From Trichopria drosophilae (taxonomy: Eukaryota > Arthropoda > Insecta > Hymenoptera > Diapriidae): DNA of 64,000 bases. Below are positions 31,876-43,935 of the stretch, piece by piece. The stretch is from positions 46,226,501 to 46,290,500 of the forward strand of contig CM059587.1 in assembly GCA_030407085.1 (NCBI GenBank), given 5' to 3'. Each line of letters opens with the position of its first letter. The first letter of the stretch is position 1. The translations under genes and the position numbers were made by a program. A model generated the notes under the pieces. The model was not told the origin of the DNA. It saw nothing but the letters and a program-made list of their open reading frames with translations, and ran no database searches.

Positions 31876-32864
31876 AAACTAGCGTTGGCGTGGTGCCTCG
31901 CTCGCTTCGCTCGCTCAGAAACTTCTACCCAGTGGAGAGTCGGCTATTCCTTAAGACTAGTTTGTTTACTAACAGCTTTCAATTATATTATAAAATTATA
32001 TTGATATTTGGGGGTCCAATCATATTTAGGTCCAAGTGGCTTCGATAGATATGTTACAACAATATAGTGTTTCTTATATTTATGAAAATTGAAAATGAGC
32101 ATTTTCAAAACTTCGACCCCGACAACAGGCCAGCCGAAGTATTGATAAATAAACGTTGCAAAACACTTACTTCATGCACTTGTATTCTAATAGACTATTC
32201 GATGCATATTACATGTTTACTGTGTTTTACTAATTACTGTCTGTATTATTATGATATTATATATACAATATATATACATATAATTCGTCAAAGATATCTT
32301 GAAAGTGTCGAAAAGATCTATGACGGATATCTTATAGATATCTATAAGACATCTTTTAGATATATCGAAATAGTTATTTTCGTATCAAGGGCGTAAAAGG
32401 ACTTATGCGCCCGTAGGTGGTCACCGCGCCCGAGGGGCTGGCAAAGACTACCCCTGGGGCGTAGGGGGTCGAAACGTCGAAATTTGATGAAAAACAATAG
32501 GGTAATTTTTTTGCCGCGATGACCAAATTCAATACTTTTTCAGATAATAGTCATAAACATTTTATACCAGTTTTTATGGCATTATCGTTGACTTTAGGAA
32601 GAAAATGCATACAACCTTTTTTGTAGAGAATTTCATGCTCTACCTTTTTTGTTTGAAACATTTTTTAATAAAATTTGTATTTTTCAAAATAAATGCAAAC
32701 AACTACAAAGAAACTTAATTGGGGCTAATTTTTTTTAGTAACGGACGGGTGGATCTGCCCCAAAATCTAATCAGATCTAAGTTATGCCAAGACGCGTATT
32801 TTAAAAAAAAATTTATATCAATACGGTTATCCGTTCGCGAGTTATCGCGAGACATAAAAACGGG

Positions 32865-32910
32865 ACGTACGTACGGACGTACGGACGTACGGACGTACGT
32901 ACGTACAAGA
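32865..32910 (+). repeat. 8-bp microsatellite in the left arm
   Basis: Repeated GTACGGAC/GTACGTAC units. The right arm has the same tract two units shorter, which makes it the main length difference between the arms. Confidence 0.8.
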
Positions 32911-33170
32911 TCACGGACACAAATTTTTTTTTTCGTTTTTTGGCTTCCTTAGGGTCTGAAACGTGGACATTTGATGAAAAACTATAGGGTAATTTTTTTG
33001 CCCGAGGTGACCAAATTCAATACTTCGTCCAGACTTAAGGTCTGGGTCGAAGTAAAAAGTCGATCGGCATCTCTTCAAGAAAAATCGATTTTTGTATTAA
33101 TTTATTCTCACCTTTTGAAGCAACATTTTTCATGACATTGAAAATTTCTGAAATATGGTACTCGGGGGTT

Positions 33171-33400
33171 TTCGGGGTCGCTGATTACGAATCTGATCTC
33201 AGATTTTTAAAATTCAAAATGGCGGATCCAAGATGGCGCACCGAAACTTAAAAAGTGGCTTTGTCGAAGTGAAAGTAGGTTACTTGGGGACAGGGAGGGA
33301 GGGGGGAGGGAGTCGCTAATTACGAATATCATTTCAGATTTTCAAAATTTAAAATGGCCAGTCCAAGACGCTTGAGCCAAGGGTGGGAGGAGGGGGCTTG
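33171..33400 (+). repeat. ~140-bp tandem repeat with AAAATGGCGGAT motif
   Basis: Two units (starting at about 33171 and 33312) share GATTACGAATNTGATNTCAGATTTT and AAAATTCAAAATGGCGGATC-like blocks (written here in pieces). The same motif pair recurs in two units at 37552-37760 and, inverted, at 39476-39510, so it is a dispersed family. Confidence 0.6.
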
Positions 33401-34057
33401 TGGGTTTTCCAGGTCGTAGGATTATGAACTTAACAGCAAAGTTATGCATAAACTTGAATTTTCTTGTGATTATATTTTATGGCATCCTACGAACATCTTA
33501 ATGCCTAATATAAATGCTTTTCTATTATTATATGTGCAGTTTTTATTTTCAGTTTTATTATTTAATTTATATTCTAAAAATTGTAAAAGCCTAAACAGAG
33601 AATATTATTTGCCGATTACTAATTTATAAAGTCAGATTTGTAATTACTGATATCTGTGTTAGGAATTGTTTGGAATCAGATGGTATTTTTTGCACTACTA
33701 ATTTTTTTAATTTTCTCTAACGTTTGCTCCTAAAGCCAGAAACTCGCCTGGATTCATTAGAAGAATTGCAAATATGTCAGAGAAAATTTTAATTCGTAAA
33801 GATGGAAAGGATGGAATTTTATACGAAACTGTTTTTTGGATTGTTCTCGATTTTCTAAAAAAATGGAGGGCCGAACTCGAGGGCAAAACTACTATTCTGA
33901 AAAAAATAACTACATAACATTTGCGTTTATTATTTTGTTAGTAACTATTAACGCCTGCAAAGAATTGCTTAAGTATTTGTTTGAACTAAACCCGCATTTA
34001 TCAATATGCCTTCTGTACTTGAGTATAAGTTACGCTTGTTCACGTAAGAATACAATT

Positions 34058-34129
34058 GCGATCGTATCCTAGTGGTTAAGGCGTCAGCGTATTAAACGAA
34101 AGACCCGGGTTCGATCCTCGGTCGGCGTA
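34058..34129 (+). tRNA. tRNA-like sequence (pseudogene or SINE head)
   Basis: 72 nt with an A box-like TAGTGGTTAAGGCG and a B box GGTTCGATCC. The T arm is reasonable (CCGGG/CTCGG with one G-U), but the 7-bp acceptor stem has mismatches and the anticodon stem is poor. A functional tRNA is unlikely. No SINE body was identified downstream. Confidence 0.35.
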
Positions 34130-34249
34130 AATTATTTACAAGTTCATAGATTTAATAAATATTATAAAAATCACATAAATATGAATAAAAAGCAAATAAA
34201 ATATCTATAATAATTCATCCTGTTATTTTAGTTATTTGTGGCTGTTTAC

Positions 34250-34435
34250 GTTTATCACATGATAAATCACATGATATGTCATGTGACAATTTTCAGTAGG
34301 GTACATAGTTGTGACCAGGTGGTCATGACATGGTGGAAAAATCAAACATAGTCTCAAGCTGGTCAAATGGGACAAAACTACCAGGTCGAGACCACGTGGA
34401 AAATTCCACCTGGATTTTTTCAGTAGGGATATGTA
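34250..34435. mobile_element. CATGTGA-rich MITE-like sequence
   Basis: Contains repeated short palindromes (TCACATGATAAATCACATGA, ATGTCATGTGAC) and two TTTTCAGTAGGG termini (about 34290 and 34425). The 47693-47915 insertion ends with the same TTTTCAGTAGGG, and both share CCAGGTG..AAAATT near the other end. Boundaries are uncertain. Confidence 0.5.
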
Positions 34436-36192
34436 CAACATTAGTTATGAAATAATGTTGCGCGGAACGAATGTATTATGTTAAAATCTTGCTAAAACAA
34501 AAATGTGATACGTAAATTATTTATGCATAAGGACAATCATATGTGTAGTATGTAATTATCTAAAAATCTTACGGTATTAATAACCTTCTTATATCGTGCA
34601 TATTATTTTTATTTCGTTAACACTCATGAGAGTCATTACCGTTAAGTTACGTTGTTTGTATTTAGCATCCTGAATTGGAGTAAAGTAACCTTCATTAAAT
34701 TATGTAAATAATATTCACTTCCTTTCAACTTAATTTATCTAAATTTCATAGGTAATAAAAGTGCTCCACAAAAATTAAAAAGTAAGATTGGAATTTACAA
34801 TGTTCATCATGACCTGCTTCGATTATCACACTGTAGTTACGTAAATTTTTAATTTTTGCAAGAAAGCTATTCAAGAAGTTTCAAAACAATGCTGCTCTGT
34901 GGGCAGAATGCATAAGTGTCAATCAATTCCATTCAATTGTACAAGTTTTTATATTTGACATTTCGATTTGTTTCAAATTGATTGTAATTCTTGTAATAAT
35001 GCTAGTTAAAATTAAATGTTTAAACAAATTACTTCGACCCAGACCTTAAGTCTGGACGAAGTATTGAATTTGGTCACCTCGGGCAAAAAAATTACCCTAT
35101 AGTTTTTCATCAAATGTCCACGTTTCAGACCCTAAGGAAGCCAAAAAACGAAAAAAAAAATTTGTGTCCATGATCTTGTACGTACGTACGTCCGTACGTA
35201 CGTCCCGTTTTTATGTCTCGCGATAACTCGCGAACGGATAACCGTATTGATATAAATTTTTTTTTAAAATACGCGTCTTGGCATAACTTAGATCTGATTA
35301 GATTTTGGGGCAGATCCACCCGTCCGTTACTAAAAAAAATTAGCCCCAATTAAGTTTCTTTGTAGTTGTTTGCATTTATTTTGAAAAATACAAATTTTAT
35401 TAAAAAATGTTTCAAACAAAAAAGGTAGAGCATGAAATTCTCTACAAAAAAGGTTGTATGCATTTTCTTCCTAAAGTCAACGATAATGCCATAAAAACTG
35501 GTATAAAATGTTTATGACTATTATCTGAAAAAGTATTGAATTTGGTCATCGCGGCAAAAAAATTACCCTATTGTTTTTCATCAAATTTCGACGTTTCGAC
35601 CCCCTACGCCCCAGGGGTAGTCTTTGCCAGCCCCTCGGGCGCGGTGACCACCTACGGGCGCATAAGTCCTTTTACGCCCTTGATACGAAAATAACTATTT
35701 CGATATATCTAAAAGATGTCTTATAGATATCTATAAGATATCCGTCATAGATCTTTTCGACACTTTCAAGATATCTTTGACGAATTATATGTATATATAT
35801 TGTATATATAATATCATAATAATACAGACAGTAATTAGTAAAACACAGTAAACATGTAATATGCATCGAATAGTCTATTAGAATACAAGTGCATGAAGTA
35901 AGTGTTTTGCAACGTTTATTTATCAATACTTCGGCTGGCCTGTTGTCGGGGTCGAAGTTTTGAAAATGCTCATTTTCAATTTTCATAAATATAAGAAACA
36001 CTATATTGTTGTAACATATCTATCGAAGCCACTTGGACCTAAATATGATTGGACCCCCAAATATCAATATAATTTTATAATATAATTGAAAGCTGTTAGT
36101 AAACAAACTAGTCTTAAGGAATAGCCGACTCTCCACTGGGTAGAAGTTTCTGAGCGAGCGAAGCGAGCGAGGCACCACGCCAACGCTAGTTT

Positions 36193-37020
36193 AGAATTAC
36201 AAACTAAAATTAAAATTATGGACAATGTTATTTACATTATTTACATACTGGCTCCAGAGATGTTACACGGAAGCACCTTCGGCAGCAGTGCAAATGGCTA
36301 ATCGGTAATAAAATTGTTCATTGCAATTTTGCAGAATTTCCGAACTGACCAAGGAACAATTATTTTGGCAATTCAGTCCCGATTCTCCCGCTATGCAAGG
36401 TAAATAATTACTTGTTCTTTCGAGACATAATCTTGTGGAAAAGTTTCTAATAGGCTCTAAATTGGGTCATTATGCAAGCTACAACAATGGTTCGAACCGA
36501 TCGATCTAGACAATTCTTCATAATCGTTTAAGCTATTCCTTGCTAATCCGCTCCATATTTCTGGAATCAACATATACGAATTGAACGGGCCACGTCTTGT
36601 TTCGCAGTGCAATCCATATTCTGGAAGCGCTAGACCGCTGCGCACGAAGATTCCTCCCCTGGCATCCATGTAAACAGTGTGTGAATGCGAGTTTTATTTT
36701 GATTGTATGAGATTCTATATCAAATTACATGGCTGAGAAAGGTAATATTAAATATATATTCAAGCTAAAAATAGGCGAAATTCTGTGTTTTATGGTTACA
36801 TATATTTACTGTATCAACGTGTTTATGAATGTTTATATATCTATTCAACAAATATAGGGTGTTTAACGAGATATGCTATTTTTCCTTGATATATATATTT
36901 TTAATCTGCTTTTCAAGATATATAAGCCGTGATAGTTTGAAGTCTATCACTGCAATTGCTTGTAGAATGATTATATTTTAGGAAACGCCCTTTTTCCTTA
37001 TCGCATTAAAGCCTAATTAA
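36193..37020. other. No recognisable gene
   Basis: One minus-strand open frame of 70 codons (36457-36669) has no motif I recognise. It could be a short exon or chance. Confidence 0.3.
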
Positions 37021-37551
37021 CCCAAAATTGAATTCGGGCTCTCAAATTTTAATCAAATCGCTGTTAGTTTTTTACTCCACTACATATTCTCTCTGTTTCT
37101 CGGTGTACTCAACACGATGTAACCATTAAAAAAAGCAAAAAATGTCATCTTGTACATGTTTTATGAAATTTGCGTAAATAATCGCGAATTCTACATGATT
37201 TTTAAAGGAAAAGGACCGATTCTAACCAGGAAAGCGGTTTCTTTATGGAATAAATTGCTACAAACGTGTTATTAATACTTATACTTAAAAAATATCAGGG
37301 TAGTTTTCTCTAAAAAAATTTGTCCTGCAAATACGAGCCTCTCAAAGTCCATAACATTGGTAATTTACGTGTTCTGCTCGTATTAATAAAATGTTTTACT
37401 TTATTTTATTTCCTCGATGCTCGATAATTTGTTAAATCATATATTGAAGGATTTCGGAAAATTCTGATCATGAATATTATGCAATATTAAAAAAACTCAA
37501 AATGGCGGAATTTTTTTACATTTTTTCCGTTTTGGCATGCAAATATTCACT

Positions 37552-37760
37552 CTGGGGTTTTCGAGGTCTCTGATGACGAATATGATATCAGAATTGAAAA
37601 ATTCAAAATGACGGATGAAATATGGCGGAAATTTTTATATTTTTTTATTTGGTTTCGGCTAAAAATGTCCACTTGGGGTTTCTTGGGGACCAAGATTACG
37701 AATATGATGTTAGACGCGGAAAATTTAAAGTTGCGGATTCGACGTGGCGGTCAATATTTT
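37552..37760 (+). repeat. Two further units of the AAAATGGCGGAT family
   Basis: Units of about 120 bp starting GGGGTTTTCGAGGTC and GGGGTTTCTTGGGGACC, each followed by TACGAATATGAT and an AATTCAAAATGACGGAT-like or AATTTAAAGTTGCGGATT block. Confidence 0.55.
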
Positions 37761-38719
37761 TCGTGACGAAAAACATTCCGATTTTGAAGAGAATATTAGC
37801 AAGCAAAAGTAATATTCGGCCTCTGAAGAATCCGGTATTATATTTGGGTAATATTATATGAAATTATTCAGAATTGCTGATATCCCGTAAACTATTTTTG
37901 AAGTTTGGTATTGCAGATTCAAATACTAACAAAACGGCCGCGGAATAGAACTTTCATAAAAAGTACTGTAATTCGAATTCTTATATGTTTTGAATTTTGT
38001 TCATGTATCTATATCAACTGTTTGCATTTGTATCATCTTTGCCGCGTTATATCAGGTAAATGGGGAATAAAAACACGGTAAATTTTAAGTCGAAATTAGG
38101 TAATAGAAGGCAATTACTTTAAAGGCATAGTCCAATTTGGGAGAACGGACCTATAAGAAGTCGAATATTAGTAATAATAATTTGGCAATTTTTCCTTAGA
38201 CTTTCTGACCTAGTGAATTCCTTTATAAAAAAAAACCTTCTGACAATTTCCAACGGAAATTTTCGAGTTCCTATACGGAGAGAAATTTCTAATGTTTATA
38301 CCGTCGGTCACCTTCGCCCGAAAAGACTCTTGCTTTCACTTACAAGATTCGTTTGTTGCCATACTCTTTTGCCGCGGCAACAGAGATCTACAACGTATTC
38401 TACCGTGGACGCATACTGTATTTCCTGAAGACCCACCGGATTTTACGATATACACAGATATGAGTTATTTACATACATACCTACATACATGAAAATCACA
38501 AACACGCGCTCGTTCGCCCCTTACAACCTAAGATACACCTAATATACATATACCACTACGACGCCATATGATAAGCAGAAATCAGTATTCCCGCGCACGC
38601 ACGCATTACTTACACATGTGGTACTATGAAACATGCTTTCTTATATACGTACCTACTTATGTTCTAACCGCTTGCGTGAAAGTTTAAATATGTTACAATA
38701 TGCAATGCATGTGTTCCAT

Positions 38720-38790
38720 GTGTTAAATACAGCACTTATGCGCCACCCCTCGGTGGGAGCTCGAAACTAGTCGAAACATCGATCGATGGA
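38720..38790 (+). repeat. CCACCC/GGTGGG hairpin followed by CTCGAAAC
   Basis: TATGCGCCACCCCTCGGTGG then GAGCTCGAAAC closely parallels 52708-52745 (GATGCCCCACCCTGCGGTGG, then GTGCTTGAAACG). A GATG-hairpin-GAAAC arrangement is typical of 3' ends of some retroelements and resembles a broken hammerhead core. The parent element is unknown. Confidence 0.4.
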
Positions 38791-39759
38791 TTGCACCAAA
38801 GCCTTTATACTTTCAAGTTCAGAATAGGGAATTTAGCAAAGGCATATTTATTTTCAATCTGAACCTATTTTTTCATTTCACATCCACTGGACTTTTAAGG
38901 CAGAACACGTGTTCATATTTGGTAAAGTATGTACTAAAATTTAACCTATTCGTTAAAAACATTCGGGGCAATTTTATGAGTCGAAACTTGGTAAATTTTA
39001 TTTTTAGAATATACCTCAAATACTTTTTCACTATGGGGACATTTTTGAAGTCATTATTTGGTTAAATTAACCCATCAAATAGACCTCAAATACATTTTGA
39101 CTTAGAAGACATTTTAAGTTGTAATTTGGCAATTTTGTACTAAAATAGGGAATTTCAACTGTGGCCGAGGTCAGAATCCCTTACTTTATGCGTGGGACAT
39201 CCTCTGCCACTCTATCAGCAATAATTTTCGTCGCCATGTGATGACCTATGGCTGAAAGTGGTGGAACTATGAATGCCAATAAATATATCAAAATCATTCT
39301 ATTTCAAGTCAAACACGTTTTCATTGGCGACATCGATAATGTATAGTTTAATTTCTTTTTAAAAATATATTTAAATAGTTCGAATGAACAGTATGCAAGT
39401 ATTTTTTGTTATCCTTTTCCGTCGATGATAAAAAAGAATTAATCCATAAAATTTTTCAAAAAACCTCCAAAAAAACGCCATATTGGATCCACCGTTTTGA
39501 ATTTTTTAAATATTGCATAATATTCATAATCAGAATTTTCCAACATCCTTCAATATAGGCTTTAACAAATTATCGAGCGCCAAGAGAATAATATTAAGTA
39601 AACCATTCTGTTAATATGCGTAGAACAGGGAATATCGATGTTATCAACTGTGAAAGGCTCGTATTTACAGGCAACGTTTTTTTTAGGAATATGACCTCCT
39701 ATTTTTAAGTACAAGTATTAATAACACGATTGTAGCCGGTTATTGAAACCCTTTTCCTG

Positions 39760-40175
39760 CACGGGGAAAACCGATACTTTGATCCAACATGACGTATCCG
39801 CATTAAGGCATTAGCATTGGGACAACTTGTGAACCTCTGTTAAATCAACATACCATCGGTATGGTCGATCGACGCGCCATTAGCATTGGGGTAACAAGTG
39901 TCCCTCTGTTAAATCAACATACGATCGGTATTTTTAACTGACTCGCCATGGCTGCAGTATGTTAATTTAACATACTGCAGTACGTTAATTTAACCTATAG
40001 GTGAAGTTATGACAACATACACCGCTCAACGGCAGTTTCCAACATCAAATCAACGTATACACTATGGTTAAAACAACATGTGTTATACTACAGAGGTCGC
40101 TCATGTTGATTTAACAGAAAAATCTGTTGGATCAATGGAAATCGCTGTTGATCTAACATATCTGTTTTCCCCGTG
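39760..40175. mobile_element. 416-bp MITE with CACGGGGAAAAC termini
   Basis: Terminal inverted repeats CACGGGGAAAAC/GTTTTCCCCGTG flanked by a duplicated TG (39758-39759 and 40176-40177). The interior is rich in GTTAAATCAACATAC and TTAATTTAAC palindromes. The paralogous empty site is present in this window: the left arm reads CTAACCAGG at 37224-37232, the complement of the restored target CCTGGTTAG. I cannot place the superfamily. Confidence 0.75.
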
Positions 40176-40400
40176 TGGTTAGAATCGGTCGTTTTATAAA
40201 TAAAATCTTGTAAAAATCGCAATTTTTTACAAAAATGTTCAAATACAAAGTACTAGATGACATTTTTGCTTTTTTTAATTGTTGCATCGTGTAGAGCATA
40301 TCCAAAAACATTAAAAAAACATACTGGCGTAAAAAATTAACAGTGATTTGATTAAAATTTTAGAACCCAAAGTCGGGGTTCAACTTTGGGTTATTCTTTT

Positions 40401-42155
40401 GTTAATGGGTTATTAAATCCGAAATTGTTTATAAACTACGTGCATGTAATTAATCGTACTCAAAATATGTTATTATAAAAACAACGTACACAAGCCAGAA
40501 GCTTTATTTACATTCTAATTCTGAGGAGTAAAAACAAGATATGAATGTCAATAGCTCGTATATGTTCGCATTTAGCGAAGAATATATTTCGTTTTAGTAT
40601 GGATTATATATGGTATTGAGTAGATGTCGAGTCCTTGAAACAAAATAAGAAAAAGAACGAATTCACTGTGTCGCAACTGTAAGAACGAGAAATTCGGGGC
40701 TTCCACGCGAAACGCTAAATTCACAAGCAATGGACGTAAATGATAAAAAATATTGGCGTCGATTATTTGTATGTAAATACCGTATAGATTGATAAAATAT
40801 TCTGTAAAGTTGTACAATAAACTACGAAATATAATGTTACGATCCTAGATTTGTTATCACCTGAAATTTCTGTCAAGTAACCTGATTATCAGCAAACAAG
40901 CGAAATTGATTTTTTATTCGGGTCCTGTTTTTTATTGGGATGAAAAAGACATGTTTAACTAATGTCTTATTCTATTATACCTACTAGAAGTATCCAAAAC
41001 ATCTTGGTTAATCCCCTTTTCGACTGTTCCGGTCATATTAGGTATAGACAAAATAAAACTATACACGCGAATATCTTATTTCGTTGTTTTTCGAGACACG
41101 CCCTTATTCCTTCAAACCCTTCAATTATGAAAATGGCGAGATAAATGCATACATTTGTTGTTACTGAATGTATAAAATTACTGATATCCAATTCATGCAC
41201 AGAAAACATGTAAGCGTGACTAAATCTGAGATTGTCGGGCATCACTCAAATATTTTTTCATTTTTGCTACATTTTAGTTATCCGGAAGAGAATGCTTGAT
41301 AATAAGATGTTTTTTTAAATAACATTCTTCTGCCACAAATCTTTGGAACAATATTACAATTCGCACATTTCATATTTTTAATATTTGTGTCGGGAAACAG
41401 AAGGTACCTCTGACCTCAAAAGCAAAATTGATTTTTAAGATAAAAAAAAAGAAAATCAATCACTCAGTACGGTTTGAATGTTCAAAGTATATTTAATGAA
41501 TTAAATTCTAGTACTAATATCAATACCTCCTTAGATAATTGAGTTGAAAACAACATGGTGGTCAGAAATACTAATAGTTTTTCAGATTTTGAAAAATCAC
41601 GAGTAACTCTAAATCCCCTGTTATTTTCAACTAAAATGAAATGTAAAATCAGCTAGTTTCCTGCAATTAACATAATTTTTTTTAAAAATCACACAAATAA
41701 TCACAATTTTTACATTTTTATTTAAAAATACATTAGCAAACTTATATCCTATGATTAATCACGTGATTTCGTTAAGTGATTGTTTTTTAAGTAGGATTCT
41801 AATTAAAAAAATGAATTTATGTAGCGTCTAATACCGAGTTGTTTAAACGCAAGATCTTCAGGAATTTTTTAAAAGAAAGTCTGTAATCAGTATATTAGAG
41901 CTGTGGCTTACCTTTTGATAGCTGGAGATGTATCGATATGTTTATCGATGTAGACCGATTATGTGAAAGTATACCTGAAGTCCATGTTATTATTATTATT
42001 AATATTATGTGTGTGTGTTTTTTTTTTGTGACGGAGCGGAAAATGCATTAGGCACCATAGGGGCCTGAAGATGTTGAAGAACCGCCCGTGTGTCAGACTT
42101 CCTTATTCTTTGATGCTAACGGGAAAGTTTGCCGACTACACTACAGTAACCCTCG
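40401..42155. other. No recognisable gene
   Basis: AT-rich single-copy-looking DNA with a TTATTATTATTAATATTATG microsatellite near 41980-42000 and a short GT/T tract after it. No coding signal. Confidence 0.45.
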
Positions 42156-42327
42156 TGGCCCTCCATAATCCACGAGTTCAGTCTGCAGCACAGATGTGAC
42201 TCCGATATTCATCTCTGTAGATTGCAGCGGGCCTTTTTCAACTGTGTAACAACTTTATTGGCTGATATTTGCCTACTCGTCGGAAATGAGTAATTCCAGT
42301 ATATACGGCACAACTCATTTCCGACTA
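42156..42327 (-). mobile_element. Fragment of the RLE non-LTR element
   Basis: Reverse complement of the 3' end of the 1-2577 element: TGGCCCTCCATAATCCAC, CTCCGATATTCATCTC and GGGCC, then, after a gap, the start of the RLE region (GGCTGATATTTGCCTACTCG..AATTCCAGTATATACGGC). The RLE C-terminal half and the 3' UTR hairpin are deleted. The 13-bp hairpin is retained with a compensatory base change. Confidence 0.8.
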
Positions 42328-42354
42328 CAGATTTACCCAATAAGCAAAAACAAC

Positions 42355-42620
42355 TTTTTAAATATTAAAGAACACTTCTTGAATGCTATTATGAAAGAAG
42401 GAACCTAGAAGAATTCTTTGTGTATGCTTACAAATATAACGAATGTCATCTATAGTTAAATAAAAAGTTACATAAAAATTCTTTCTTAAACGTATTTGAA
42501 AAAAGGTTCTTCAAAGCCCATAATAACGTTTTCATAAAGAATTCTTTTGGAATGCTTTTTTGTAAATAATTCTTTTGTAATGCGTTAATACAACTACTTG
42601 TAAACGTTTACACAAAAATG
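42355..42620. repeat. Degenerate AGAATTCTTTT interspersed repeats
   Basis: Several loosely spaced AAAGAATTCTTTTGNAATGC-like units. Probably a decayed MITE; weak. Confidence 0.3.
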
Positions 42621-42654
42621 TACTTTAACACGCAATCATTAAAACAACGCCATG

Positions 42655-42890
42655 CAGAACAGGGTGGATCGAAAAACACGAATTTTAGATTTCGGATTCG
42701 GCGGGGTGTGGAAAAGTTGTATATCCTACCAAATGAAAGCACAAAAAATGTCAGCCCGATCGGGTGATATTTACTATCCCCACATCGAGCTTAAAGTTTT
42801 GAAGTTTACTTAGGATATATTAACTTTTAGGTGTGTGCGAGCCTACGATTTTAAACTAAATGTTATTCATGACATCGACATTGGAAAGGT
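42655..42890 (+). repeat. Dispersed repeat (intact reference copy)
   Basis: Starts GGGTGGATCGAAAAACACGA and runs through TTGTATATCCTACCAAATGA, AGCCCGATCGGGTGATATTT and GTGTGCGAGCCTACGATTTT. The same sequence in inverse orientation occurs at 51430-51604 plus 52534-52612, where a LINE splits it. No coding potential. Confidence 0.7.
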
Positions 42891-43935
42891 CACTAGTAAC
42901 TCAGGAATACATGAATCAGATCCAAAAAATGTAATGAGCTAGGTGGCAAACTGTTAAAAAAAATTTTAAAATAAACCATTTTAGCGTATTTTGGATAACA
43001 GTCAAATTCAATAGTTACGTGCTTCAGTAAGGTATAGCGGTATAGATATAAAGAAGAACAAATCATTCCTCTTCCATATCTTTCTGCTCGACTTACCCCC
43101 TCCTTTTCGACCTTGTGCACAAAATATAACGAATAGCGCCGAATACTGAGGGAATTACAACACGCAACCCAAAAAGTTGTATATGATGGATTTCACGTCA
43201 AATGTCCAGACAAAAAAAAAATTTTTCCAATCGAGCCCCAATTTTTGTTATGAGTTGTACTATAGGTTAGTAATTATTCAGGAAAATATTTTTTAATTTC
43301 ATTAAAAATTGGAGGAGTGGGAGGGGGTGAAAGTTTAGAACTTTTTTATGTCACGCGCTACTTTGTGTATTTATTCCACTTAAACAAATAAATACAAAAT
43401 TTGTTTCAGATATGATTTTGATAGGATTTTTCATGAACTTTCGATTGGTGTAGTCCATTTTGAATTTATTTTTTATTTTGACCAAAATTTTTGAAAATAA
43501 AAAATATAATTCAAGTTTTTTCGACTTTGGGCACGTTTTTTTTTTTTTATATATTTTTAACAGAAAGCTGAGAGTTTTTCCTACAAAATACTTGAATTTC
43601 AAAATATCGTTTTTTTTTGTTTTCGAGAAATTGAATTATAAAGATTGCGCGTCACGGCAACTCGAAGCACCAATGCACCGCGCTGCTACGCTAACGACTT
43701 TGGATTATTGCCGACAGGTGGCTGAACTCGTGGCATGTTTTCTCATACATGAAACGTTATAATACAGAAATATGGTAGGAAATATGATATTTACTAAATC
43801 CCTTTATCACTCATATTCCACTGTGTCTTTTATCATGCGTTAAACTGTAATTATCCATTGATTTGATCTGAAAAGATAATTGTACGTAACTGCACTTTTA
43901 TTGACATTTGCAAGATATTTTTTGTTTTAGATATA

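Larger units (their letters stand above)
31876..36192. mobile_element. 4.3-kb element with nearly identical 1.16-1.18 kb inverted arms
   Basis: The left arm (31876-33055) and right arm (35029-36192) are reverse complements almost throughout. The 16-bp length difference is two extra 8-bp units (GTACGGAC) in the left arm, and I noticed only about one further substitution. The spacer (33056-35028) has no transposase. The arms' ORFs (32067-32396 and its mirror 35672-36001; 32719-32952 and its mirror 35125-35349) are symmetric by-products. I could not define a target-site duplication. It looks like a non-autonomous DNA transposon with long terminal repeats or a recent fold-back duplication. Confidence 0.8.
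37021..40400. mobile_element. Older inverted-repeat element, arms about 500 bp
   Basis: The left arm (37021-37515) and right arm (39505-40400, lengthened by a 416-bp MITE) are diverged reverse complements. Shared blocks: TTTTAATCAAATC and complement, GAATTCTACATGATTT-like, GGACCGATTCTAACCAGG, AATTGCTACAAACGTGTTATT and complement, ATATTGAAGGAT and complement, ATTATGCAATATT. The spacer has no transposase. The divergence suggests greater age than the 31876-36192 element. Confidence 0.7.

Noticed and set aside
34058..34129. Functional tRNA gene
   Set aside because: A and B boxes are good, but acceptor and anticodon stems are too poorly paired; listed only as tRNA-like.
32067..36001. Identical 109-codon proteins on opposite strands (32067-32396 and 35672-36001)
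   Set aside because: They are mirror images of the inverted arms, low in complexity and without any motif; not supported as genes.
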